From assembly GCA_015039365.1 (NCBI GenBank), contig WION01000010.1, positions 831,866 to 895,865 of the forward strand: 64,000 nucleotides of DNA, read 5' to 3'. This DNA is from Amanita rubescens. Lineage: Eukaryota > Basidiomycota > Agaricomycetes > Agaricales > Amanitaceae. Shown here in pieces: positions 1 through 9,620 of this stretch. The notes beneath the pieces are model-generated. The model saw only the letters and a program-made list of their open reading frames with translations. It was not told the DNA's origin and did no database searches. Position numbers and translations under genes: made by a program. The number at the start of each line of letters is the position of its first letter. Positions within the stretch are counted from its first letter, which is position 1.

Positions 1-249
1 ACCCCAAGTGCAATGCATCATGGCCGCAGCCAAATTTAATCACAAATCACTATTGTATTCACTACAAAAAACACACAACAAGTTATTGTAACAGCCCCTT
101 TGTCTTCCTCCGGATCAGCGATCTGTGGGCGTTTTCTTGCGCAACGAGGTGGCAGTTTCCCTGCATTAAACGAAGATCCCTTCTGTTGGATTCCGGCGAG
201 GAAGGGGCCGCGGACATATCCGTCGTCGATAACCCATAGCGACGGGAAC

Positions 250-715
250 TGACAGCTGCAGCTTACTCCTCGATGTCAAGTCGCAGTCGGAGCCTCCTGG
301 GGTTCAGGGTCTGGCTAGGTGATGCCAGAGTCGGCCATGAGGGCGTTCTGAACTCTGGATCCTATCGCCTCGAGAAGGCCTTCTTGTCTTTTGTGCGCCT
401 CCAAATTTCTGTTCCGCCACGAGATGAATTAGCAACACCGAGTACCTCATTGTACAGGGAGTACAGCACTTATGGCCTTTGCTGTCGCGTCTTCAATCAC
501 GGCTGACACGGTTTGTCGCAGCTCTCCCTCATCAATGTAACTATCGATCGCTCCAGGGCCGCCATTGTTGCTATTCGCGGTTCTCAATCCATTCTAGGAC
601 GGCAATGTGCTCGAACAAGCATTGACGGATGACGATAGAAACGACGTGACGGTGATATAAGTGGGGATTGCTGCGCATGCGTTGAATTCCAGGTGTTATT
701 TTTCAGAAACGAAAG
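250..715 (-). pseudogene. Decayed copy of the His/Asn-Cys unknown family (parent gene at 9621)
   Basis: Read on the minus strand, this stretch matches exon 1 of the gene at 9621-11516 in blocks, including the segments around 10189-10215, 10441-10475, 10501-10550 and 10625-10700 of that gene. The blocks are in the same order but separated by deletions and frame breaks. The part of the parent that encodes the conserved Asn-Cys-Tyr-Phe motif is deleted, and the tail runs into stops. It is therefore a non-functional third copy of the family, in the opposite orientation to its relative. The + strand open frame at 273-506 is only the shadow of this relic. Function of the family is unknown. Confidence 0.8.
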
Positions 716-1030
716 GGTAAGTACGGGAGATAGTAAAATGCCAAAGGACTCACTTGTTATTCACTTAAGTGATACTAAAGCCATTTCTCGGCAGACTCAT
801 AGCCAGTCTCTCGTGTGCTAGCTTGATGAATTTCATTGTAATTATTGTATGTTGATAGTAGCATTTACAGTCGGACGAAACAGACATGAATAGCGTGGGA
901 GTCAGAAGTAATTATTTTATACAGTCTGTAAATTACATAATTAGTTAGGTCACTGAATTTAGATCTGAAATGTTATACATACATACATTTGTTATCTGTT
1001 TTTGCTTGTTGTCAATTCAAAAGAACACAT
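716..1030. other. No gene seen; AT-rich
   Basis: AT-rich sequence without an open frame of note or a recognisable repeat boundary. It joins the pseudogene to the first foldback repeat. Confidence 0.5.
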
Positions 1031-1031
1031 A

Positions 1032-1192
1032 TACTTGCCTTATTGCCTTATTCTGACTTATTTTGGGCTTAATTTGCCTTAATTTGCAAGGCATCCAGAA
1101 TGGGCAGTGAGGCATTTGACTTTAAGTAAAGTAAAGCCCAAAATAAGTCAGAATAAGTAAAAATAAGTAGGAATAAGACAAAAAAGGCAGGT
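1032..1192. repeat. Small foldback (MITE-like) element
   Basis: Two 24-bp arms at 1047-1070 and 1134-1157 are perfect reverse complements, separated by about 63 bp. Weaker pairing continues outward (left CTTGCCTTATT, right AATAAGGCAGGT-like sequence). The whole unit could fold into one long hairpin, the usual shape of a miniature inverted-repeat element. No clear target duplication was found. Confidence 0.55.
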
Positions 1193-1273
1193 AGGTTTTC
1201 CTACTTAACAATTTAAAAATAATGTGGTTCTGATCAAATCTTGTTACTTAATAAATCAAACAAAAAAATCAGC

Positions 1274-2260
1274 CATTGGGGCAGTTTTGACCCTCTATTA
1301 TTTTCTGATCTAATAATTTGTATACCCCTTTTGCCTTTAAAACTGCCTGCACCCTTCTAGGCATGCTTTAGCATATATTTCATTCCACTCCTTTGCCACC
1401 CCAAGCACTCTCCTTGTGATAAACAGTCAATTATTCACCAAGCTTTGGGAGACTTGAGTCACTTGACAATGCCATCCAATGCACCCAATTCATAAATTCC
1501 ATCATCCTCACCCCACCAGTGCCATTACTCCTCAGACTGTTAGGAAGGCAGGCTTTCAGTCAGCATTGAGCAACAAAGAAGAAAGTCCCAATGCTCAAGG
1601 GGTCTCATCAACTACAGTTTGCCCAATACCATAAAAACTGGACTTTGAAGGTGTGTGTTTGAGAGCAACAAGGGGAACCACTCTCAGACAGACCACCACA
1701 CCAACTGTCAAGCATGGAGGGGGAAGAACCTCATGGTTTGTAGATGTATGGGTTGGAATGGGTGGGGAAGCTGTAGAGGTACTGGGGAACATGAATGCTG
1801 AGCAGTATTTTGAGATTTTGGAGGGAGGAGATGTTTGAAAGTTTGGAGATGGTCTGGCCTCCATATACCAGTAGTGACAGAATTTCTGTTGACCAGCTTG
1901 TACCCCTTCATGGATAATATGTACATAAGTCTGTGTTTCTCCCCATGTGCAGCCTGGGTACAAATCTGAATCTATCAGCTTTGGCAGTTGTTGTACCAAA
2001 GATATGTATGTTACCTCTTAATGTATTTAGCATCCCACAGCATTGTACCAGCTGAGGGTGAGCCACAGTGGTATTTCCAACAGGACAATGGCCCAAAACA
2101 TACTTCAGAAAGGCAGATGAGTGGTTTTCTGACAATATCACTCCCCTGAAGTGGCTGGCCCATTCCCCTGACCTAAATCCCATTCAACATCTTTAATTTG
2201 TTTTTTGATGGGTATATGCATGTAATAAGGTGCCAGTTCACTTGCTTACTCCTCAGGCAT
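1274..2260 (+). mobile_element. Degraded Tc1/mariner-type transposase
   Basis: Conceptual translation with several frame changes and stops gives typical DD34E transposase pieces in order. Around 1405-1470 there is a remnant of the helix-turn-helix region. Near 1700-1830 the block TPTVKHGGG is followed by a segment ending NAEQYFEIL. Near 2050-2110 comes WYFQQDNGPKHTS, which carries the second catalytic Asp, and near 2135-2190 the SPDLNPI-like block. These are family hallmarks, so the identity is secure although the gene is dead. A sequence like the terminal repeat sits at 1274-1293. The element is nested among further ends of the same family at 2262 and 2455. Confidence 0.75.
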
Positions 2261-2261
2261 A

Positions 2262-2480
2262 CAGTGGGTCAAAAAACTGCCCCAATGTTTGCACAATTTG
2301 GAAAGGTTTGCATGGTGTGAAACAATGACATAAGCAAGAAGTCTAAAATAATTACATAATATACCCTGACATGTTTGCTACCTGTCAATTCAATAATCAT
2401 GTGATTTGGATCAAAATCTGTTCCTTAATAAATGAGTCATACAAAATAATCAATCATTGGGGCAGTTTTTTGACCCTTGA
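2262..2480. repeat. MITE-like pair of Tc1/mariner terminal repeats
   Basis: A 22-bp segment at 2266-2287 (begins GGGTCAAAAAACTGCC) is repeated as an exact reverse complement at 2455-2476. The left end reads TA-CAGTGGG, as expected of a Tc1/mariner terminus next to a TA target. The roughly 60 bp before the right arm also match 1215-1273, so the same element end occurs twice as a direct repeat. This fits a short non-autonomous derivative or abutting fragments of one family. Confidence 0.6.
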
Positions 2481-2629
2481 TTAATTTCTCTGATTTTCAA
2501 TGTTACACACCGGCCATGTGAATAATAAATAATGTTGTGTGACTTTATTTGTGTTAGTTTGGCATGTTGAACTTGGTTCATTCATCTTCTTGACTCTTCA
2601 CCAACACCATGAAATCTATTTCTGCTGAA

Positions 2630-2860
2630 AAATGCTCTTCTCCTCAATGAGAGGGATTCCCATCACCAAATACAAGCTGGGACTGGTCAGGGGAAGGGTA
2701 CTATTGTCAGAATCAGTAAGGAAGTGGAGGGGGGTAGGGAAAATCATCCTGGTGGTCATCCTTCCAAGATTTCTTCTTGTGATAACCATCAATTATCTGT
2801 CAAATCAGCTCTGGGAAACTTGATAATGCTGTACAAGCCACCTACATATATGTACAGGCA
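2630..2860 (+). mobile_element. Tc1/mariner transposase N-terminal fragment
   Basis: Across two frames the translation resembles the DNA-binding start of Tc1-like transposases: a KLG-x-GTIVRISK segment, then REN-HPGGHPSK and SSCDNHQL, which matches the usual REN-x-x-GRP-K-L-S-x-x-D pattern. The DNA is also similar to 1405-1470 of the neighbouring relic. No catalytic part follows, so this is a separate truncated piece. Confidence 0.55.
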
Positions 2861-3012
2861 CAATGTTGCAGTGATAGTAGATGTTCAGGTAGACTTGGTT
2901 ATCATCAGACTGAGTTACTAGGAATCAACAGTAATTCCAGGGCTAGGAAGTGCCAATGCAGTGCATAAGCAGAATGATCTGGCTGGACTAGTAGGAAAAG
3001 TGAAGGTGCTTT

Positions 3013-3632
3013 TTGTTTCTAGTTATCATTTCACAGAGATGTTTGAGTATTTTGCAAGGGAAACAAAGTACCAAAATGGGGTTGTGTTTTGAACATGGGA
3101 TACTGCAATTTGTGAGTCAAATACTTTCTAATCCTTACTGTCCAGTGTCAACTGACTGTTCATTTCAGTGGATGTATAATAAGTCACATTTTCATGAAGC
3201 CTTTTATGGCAAGAAATGTCCTGACAAAAAAACCATGAAAGGTCTATTTGCAATGGTTATTTGCAGTCCATCACTCAATGCAATATGCAGTGGACTCATT
3301 CCAGGCCATGGAGGCTGGGAAGTGAGTAAGGTTGATCTCATAACATGGTTAAGCACCCCAACCATGAGCTTGCCCCTGCATTACTCCTGCTCATCAGGCC
3401 TTACTGGATGCCAGTAACATTTGGACCTTTCACAGACATCCAGTTGAATGTCCATGCCCTTAAACTGACTCCCAGTGCTGATTGGAATGAGACAATAAGA
3501 GAAGACAGAAGAGTTAGAGCTTTGCCCCCTCCATTGCAAGAGCTGTTTCTACTGAGCAATGATGTATCTGCTCAGCATTTGGAGCAAATCATTGCTTCAA
3601 CAGATGGTCCCCTGATAGATGTGTTGATATAA
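3013..3632 (+). pseudogene. Broken open frames, probably element-derived
   Basis: Two overlapping + frames (3013-3417 and 3345-3632) together give about 200 codons. Codon use looks like protein, for instance a segment with KKTMKGLFAMVICSPSLN and another with LPPPLQELFLLSNDVS, but one frame change is needed to join them. I do not recognise the family. The setting among transposon relics and the frame break suggest a decayed element-encoded protein rather than a host gene. Confidence 0.3.
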
Positions 3633-4102
3633 TAGGATGTATGTGTGTTTGTGCAATCACCCATCATATTCTTGTACAGCAGTTTTCCTTAATTTTGGTA
3701 GTCTCCATATTGTGGTTTAGGGTTACTAATAGCTATTCCTGCCTGCTCACTCAAGACTGATGATGCCAGCTTGAGATACCAACACTTTACTTACTAGTTG
3801 ATCCTGTTGGAGAGCCTGGGGCTGAGAGTGTCAACAATCTGCTGATTGATGGGGTGCTGGACATGCTGGTGACAGCAGGAGTGGGAGGAAGACGTGGGAT
3901 GGCTAAAGGGTAGGGGTCACTAGGGGTTGGGCCTTGAAAACCTTGGGGTTACACCTGCCATTCAAGCTCAACAGTTAGTTAGAGCCATGCCCAGCAATGC
4001 AGGGAAAGCATTCGCCGCCTCACCTGATGAACCACCAACAATGATGACTATCAAGATGACAGAGAGAGTGAGTGCAGTGATACCCATTCCATACATTATC
4101 TG
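3633..4102. other. No gene seen; relic sequence
   Basis: Short open stretches on the + strand are interrupted by stops. It probably belongs to the same decayed element as the flanking frames, but no motif identifies it. Confidence 0.4.
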
Positions 4103-4606
4103 ATGTGCATATATGCAGATCAAGATGAAGCAAGAGAGGTCAGGGAACTGACCATGGACCTGGAGTCCCTGTGTGGACTCAAACAGAGTCTTGAAGACAC
4201 CTGCTTGGATGTCATTCAAGTGAAACAAACAAGAACTGATGATTCCTCTGCTCTAGAGGAATATACAAGGGCCATCACCTCCACCACATTCAAATTCATC
4301 AACTCTGCCCAACAACACCACTCCCAGCAGCAGTTTTCAACCCTATTTTCATCCATAGGGCAAGTTGTGGACCATTGGTTGGACAAAGCAACTGTGGTGG
4401 AGCCAATGCCTTGCCCAACAATGCCACAACTGGTGACACAATCACTGCCACCCTCTGCACTTCCATCCAGTCCATCAATGCAAATGGTTTGCTTGCCACA
4501 GCCACAGCCAATGATGCTGCAACCAGTGACACAGTCCAAGGTTTGCATGCCTCGGCCACAGCCAATAGTACATCAGGAAATTGGGGAAAAATCTGATCTC
4601 ATCTGA
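4103..4606 (+). CDS. Unrecognised 167-codon frame, rich in Pro/Gln at the end
   Basis: The frame runs from ATG 4103 to a stop at 4606. The first half is acidic and looks helical (EAREVRELTMDLESLCGLKQ). The second half is low in complexity with repeated PQP and MPQ-type words. The last 12 codons lie inside the left arm of the perfect inverted repeat at 4571-4702, so the natural C-terminus was probably replaced by that insertion: the sequence after the right arm resumes with similar Pro/Gln-rich coding character. It is most likely a fragment of an element-encoded or host protein broken by the insertion. No known domain is visible. Confidence 0.25.
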   Translation: MCIYADQDEAREVRELTMDLESLCGLKQSLEDTCLDVIQVKQTRTDDSSALEEYTRAITSTTFKFINSAQQHHSQQQFSTLFSSIGQVVDHWLDKATVVEPMPCPTMPQLVTQSLPPSALPSSPSMQMVCLPQPQPMMLQPVTQSKVCMPRPQPIVHQEIGEKSDLI

Positions 4607-4885
4607 TTGCATCTGACACTGCTGGAACACTGGCTGTCTGATTGTCTTATTGTCTAACCAGCACTGGAACACTAATTGTCTGACAGCCTGATTGTCTGAC
4701 ATTGTCTGCAACATCTGACACCTCATCTGGCACTTGTCAGACGTTGTCAGATGATGTCAGACAATCAGGCTGTCAGACAATTAGTGTTCCAGTGCTGGTT
4801 AGACAATAAGACAATCAGACAGCCAGTGTTCCAGCAGTGTCAGATGCAATCAGATGAGATCAGATTTTTCCCCAATTTCCTGATG
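4571..4885. repeat. 132-bp perfect inverted repeat with 51-bp spacer
   Basis: Positions 4571-4702 and 4754-4885 are exact reverse complements over 132 bp, and the loop is 4703-4753. The arms are built of short repeated words around TGTCTGA/TCAGACA. Because the arms have no mismatch in a region where everything else is decayed, the element must be recent or kept identical by gene conversion. I could not define a target-site duplication. Confidence 0.85.
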
Positions 4886-5987
4886 CTAATGCCACAACCA
4901 CAATCACTGCCATACAATTCAACCAGTCTGGCCACTCTCTGGACTTGCCTCATTCAAGCCACAGCTGGTGGCTGAGGTCATCAGTGCCCTCCAGCACAAT
5001 GAGGGACAAAATCCAAGGAGATGGAAATCATCTATGGGATAATCATGCAGGGTCTATGCTCACATTTCTACAAGTTCAAATTCATTCCCAGTTCATCTAG
5101 AGCTGCGATGGAAGCCAGGTGCCCAATGCACAATTGAATAACAATTAGTCATTATGCCCTGGTGGCCCCTGATCCTGATCAAGACTTGCACCATGGAATG
5201 CAGAACCTCAGCAGTCAAAAAATAATACTACAAGCTTTTTGGACCCTCATAATGGTATTTATTTGAAGTCCTACAAGGGAAAAGATAGTGGATAGTTATA
5301 GTAGACTGTACTGGTAGAAGTGCCAAGCCCAACAGGCATTGAAGAGCATTTCCAACTGTGATAATGGCATTCCCATGCATAGCTGCTGACAATGACCTGC
5401 CAGAGGGAAATGACAAGTTGGGGATGATCACAATCATCAAGTATCCGGAAGCTATGGGTCTTGTAAAGTAATATGTGTAACAAGGTTTCTCAGCTACAAC
5501 ATTATTGTGCCCAGTCATATTGTCTACCCAAACTTCAAATTTCCCCATTATGAAGCCCTCACACTACCAAGAGCACATACTTTCATCACTTTGATGTTGG
5601 ATGGTTCAATCCTGCTGAGTATAGGTGTGGGTATGAGCATGATGTGTGATGCCAAGGACATGATGATAGACGATCAGTACTTAGTACATTTTTATTCTTG
5701 TCTGCAGTGATGCCTAAATGTCATCTGCCTTTACTTTCTGCCATTTCTGTTTCCCATACCATGCACATACTTTCCTTACTATAGTCTGGATGTTGCCAGG
5801 GTTGCATCTCAGTCGCTTACTGCCACAACTGAGGCAGTGAGATCCATATCATTCTTGTTGCCTCACCACCATGTCACATGCATTCCCTGTTGCTGAAGTG
5901 CTGGATTCAGAGGTACTTCAAGTACCACACTGGCTGGAGTGGATGCACTACATAATTGCCTGCTGGCTTGTTGTTACTAGGCTTGTC
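4886..5987. other. No intact gene; decayed repeat-like DNA
   Basis: Only short frames occur (for example 5507-5710 on + and 5228-5548 on -). None has a recognisable motif. The composition matches the transposon-rich surroundings. Confidence 0.4.
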
Positions 5988-6091
5988 TCACCTCCCATGC
6001 TCACCTCTGCTTGCTTCTGCCTCTTTGGACTTCCCATAGCTTGTCTCTGCCTCCTCTGCATCACCCAACTTGTTTCAGCCTCCCTCAGCTC
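5988..6091. repeat. Left part of a CT-rich minisatellite
   Basis: Imperfect repeats of a roughly 20-22 bp CT-rich unit (CTCATCTCTGCCTCCCTCA type). The array resumes at 7261 after the hAT-like element, and removing that element restores a continuous repeat. Confidence 0.6.
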
Positions 6092-6286
6092 TAGTGTTTA
6101 CAGGTCAGGTCAGGTTAGGTTATTTGCCCAAATTTTGAATAACTGTGACTGTAACCGGTTATTGAATGACCCCTAAACCTAGTAACTGTAACCTGACCAG
6201 TTGTAACCAGTCACAACTGGTCAGGTTAACCTTGCATAACCAGTTATAACTGGTTAGAAGATGACCAGTTATGACCAGTTAAAAAT

Positions 6287-6595
6287 CTGCAAATAGAAAT
6301 TGAAAATGCTCCACCAATTTCAGTCCCATCACCAGTGGAGTATTTTGCTATTCTTTCTGAGGGTTAGTGGCATGTATGTATAGGATAATTTGCAAATAGA
6401 CATAGAAAATCCTCCACTAATTGCAGTGTTGTCATTGGCAGAGTATTTTGCTATTTTTTCTGATGGTTGGTGGTGGCATGTATATGATAATCTGCAAAAT
6501 AAAAATAGAAAATGCTCTGCCAATTGCAGTGTCATTATTGGCAGAGTATTTTGCTATTTCTCTGAAGATTGTGAGGTAGAGAATTGGGAGGTATA
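6287..6595. repeat. Three tandem copies of a ~102-bp unit
   Basis: Units start near 6287, 6390 and 6492, each opening with a CTGCAAATAGAAAT-like word and containing the block GAGTATTTTGCTATT. They lie wholly inside the hAT-like element. Copies are clearly similar but diverged. Confidence 0.65.
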
Positions 6596-6865
6596 GTGGT
6601 CATGTAGTCATCTTTTTCAAAATTTCTTTTTAAATTCATGGGTGTATCACTTTTAGAGCTCAAGACATAGGGTAATTCAAGATAATATAGACAGTGTAGT
6701 TCACAACAAATAACCCATTTCAAGTTGGTCATCATAACTGGTCATGACCGGTCATGACCAGTTATAGACCAGTTATACCAATTGGGCCATTTGCCATAAC
6801 TGTAACTGTAACTGATCACTGACCGGTATAACTGTGACTGATGGTCAGGTTATAACTGGTAGCGG

Positions 6866-7202
6866 TGAAACAACGAAAGTGGAGGTGCAGTGTGCAACCT
6901 CCGACGTTCCGATGCAGCCATGCGAGTTTGGCAGCACCAAAGGGTGCTCGTCCACTTCAGTCGCACTCGTCGGGTGTCGGGAACGATGAACTCAAGTGAG
7001 GGGAAGTAAACTTGTATATCAAACTAACTACAACAATATATGTACTGTAGACCTCGTGTATGCTACGTGTGTCCGATCGAAAGCGGAGCTAGTCCGATAG
7101 TGGCGGAGTTGTCGGAGCATGTCGGAACTGGCGGACGGTGGCGGAGATGTTCAGAATGCTGCGGAACATGCTGCACAATGTAAACGGATTCCATCCATTA
7201 CA
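6866..7202. mobile_element. Probable solo LTR nested in the hAT-like element
   Basis: This 337-bp block is distinctly richer in G+C than the AT-rich element around it. It can be bounded as TG...CA with a 4-bp flanking repeat GCGG (6862-6865 and 7203-7206), and excision rejoins a GGTTAGGTCAGG-type sequence typical of the host element. These features fit a solo long terminal repeat. The boundaries are short and could be fortuitous, and no second copy is present in the window. Confidence 0.4.
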
Positions 7203-7260
7203 GCGGTTAGGTCAGGTTACAGTTATTTTCCAGTTATTGTGACCTGACCTGTAAACACTA

Positions 7261-7500
7261 CTCAGCTCATCTCACTACCTCCCTCAACTCATCTCTACCT
7301 CCCTCAGCTCATCTCTACCTCCCTCACCTCATCTCTGCCTCCTCTGCATCTCCTCAGCCTCTTTGGACTCCCCCCAGCTCATCTCTGCCTCCCTCAACTC
7401 ATCTCTGCCTCCCTCAACTCATCTCTGCCTCCCTCAACTTGTCTCTACCTCCCTCAACCATTCATCTCTACCTCCCTCAGCTCATCTCTGCATCATTATT
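7261..7500. repeat. Right part of the CT-rich minisatellite
   Basis: At least eight imperfect copies of CTCATCTCTGCCTCCCTCAA and close variants follow one another. Variation between TAC and TGC and between AGCT and AACT is scattered among copies. It continues the array at 5988-6091. Confidence 0.7.
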
Positions 7501-9620
7501 TTGTTTTCATTTACATTTTAATAAAATTGATTGTTGTCAATGTCAATGTCATATAAATAGTGTGAATGCCAATGCTGCAATGGCTTGCAGTGACTCAGTA
7601 GCCTTGTGGTTGAATGGTCCACAGGAGAGGATAAGTTGTGTTATTCTTCCACACAAGGTACTGTCTGTAAAGTATAATTAATTCCATTTTACAATAAGGA
7701 TATTTTTTGTAATGAAGCAAATAATTGCATTGAGTTTTTCTTCTTTGCTTTTCTTTTTATGGTGAAGCAATTTTGTAGCAAAGCAAAATATAATTTATAA
7801 TTAATTAATTTAATATATCCAACTAAAATAAAGATTGTTCCCATAATAACATGTATACAATTCAAGTTATATGTAAACCAGAAACAGTTAGTGTTGCCAT
7901 GACTCAAGTCATTTTTTTGATCTACAGCTTGAATAAAAAAATTGTGAAAAAATCTGATGTGATACATAGATGAGCTCAAAAACCTGGGGGTTATTTATTG
8001 GCACTTTGGCAGATTTCCAGTACTTGGGTAAGGAATTGGAACTTGCAACCCTGCCAAGATGATTTACAATGCAAATGGTAAGTTTTTAACTTTACTTCTA
8101 CTACCATATTTAGCCCTTTGCAGGGGCACAAATTGAGGAACTAATCCTCTGCCTGGGCCTCAGTGCTCAGTGCTCACAGGCCATGTGTCTGGATACATGA
8201 GTGAAAGGAAGAGAAAAGCATTTGTTGAACTTGACCTTGGTATACAGCCCTCTACTACTGGATAACAGCCCATTTTGTACTGTGACTATCATGACTACTA
8301 CATACAAGTGAGATCCCAACCTGACACCAGGCTTGCTGCTTACATATGTATATCTCACACCACTCACAATCACTGCCCACTGTCCAACATCCACCATCCA
8401 CTGCACACCATCCACCATCCAACACAGTAGACTGCACCACTGTTTGCCATTAACTTCATCATTTGTTGTGTTTTAATTTTCAATGTCCAATGTGCACTGA
8501 GAGTGCCAGGAATTGCAAAGAGCTGATGCCTGAGTCATTACAAGCAGAAAACAGAGTTGCTCAATCCCTGCATGCATTATGATTGGGATTCTCTGGTGCC
8601 CCACAGCTCCCTAAACTAATCATGTTCTTGATTTCATTTCTGGCAGCCTGTCAAAGAACCTTGTAAGTGATAGTCGCTATGAAGCTTAACCAACAGGTCA
8701 TACTGTGTCTGTCATATTGAGTTTTGATTGCAGTGGAGCCTAAGGATGACAATCCATGAACCTCAACTCAAATTTATACTCCATTGTAGCCTGTAGGTGG
8801 TAGCAACTCCTTTGCTCAACTGGTATCCAGCTTGCTCACTTGTCAGCACAACGGCGGCCAACATTATGTCAGTACACGGCTGACGGTGCCCTAGCAGAAA
8901 GTTCATACACGCATGATGGTTCTGGACAGCATCATCTGATATGGGCAGCAGATGCAAAGGGAGAGCTCGCCAATGCTTGGAGCTGGATGCTAGATTGAGC
9001 CACCTGAGTCGCATCCATTTTGGTGTGTCTATAATTTCTTTATGATGCGTCGACGCAACTGAGAATAAAGAGTGTCAGTGTCAATGACACGCAACATGCA
9101 TGATGTAAGTCATTGACAGATTATGTAAAGAAATCCGGAAACCAACAAGATGGCACATTCTCTTCTCTCCCGACTACTTTAAGTTGTCGGAATAGTACCC
9201 CAACACAACCCAGTCTACGAAGCGCACGGTAGACTAGCTTCAGCTGCATTCAGGTCACTGATCCGATAGCAGTGCGTACGAAAATCATCCGCGTTCTGAC
9301 CGATGGTGGGAAAACTTAAACGTGTGCGACATAATGCCTTCGGCTTTGCGATAGTTCCATGACTGAATCCGGAAATTCGTGGACTTACAGAGGAACATCA
9401 TGCAATCGATAAGCATTCATCAATCTACTGTCATTCACTCTGTCAAAGCATCACGAAACTCTGGCGCCTGGCGTGCATATATGGCTACTTTGTTCAAACC
9501 CTTCACAGCCTACGTTCGTCTCTCCCCGTCCCATCCTCCCCAGTATATATTACCTCTGCAAGTGAGTCTTGAGTTTTGAGATACGTTACATTAGTTGTAT
9601 CTATATAGGACGCAGACTAC
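7501..9620. other. AT-rich stretch without a supportable gene
   Basis: Short frames only (for example minus 7689-7979, 8167-8418 and 8763-9014), none with motifs or convincing splice partners. A short imperfect tandem of CCATCCACC words lies near 8375-8425. From about 9300 the composition becomes that of host genes. A TATA-like TATATATTAC at about 9543 may belong to the promoter of the gene at 9621. Confidence 0.45.

Larger units (their letters stand above)
6092..7260. mobile_element. Non-autonomous hAT-like DNA transposon, 1169 bp
   Basis: Both ends begin TAGTGTTTACAGGTCAGGTC when read inward, giving 21-bp terminal inverted repeats. The element is flanked by the 8-bp direct repeat CTCAGCTC at 6084-6091 and 7261-7268. 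An 8-bp duplication with short terminal repeats starting (T/C)A-GTG is the signature of the hAT superfamily. Inside are many GGTTATAACTGGT-like inverted words, a tandem repeat at 6287-6595 and a GC-richer insert at 6866-7202, but no transposase. It must have been moved by an element elsewhere. The target is itself a tandem repeat containing CTCAGCTC, so part of the duplication could be coincidental. Confidence 0.75.

Noticed and set aside
8763..9014. 83-codon minus frame in the AT-rich region
   Set aside because: Protein-like in places, but isolated and without start context, splice partners or a family match.
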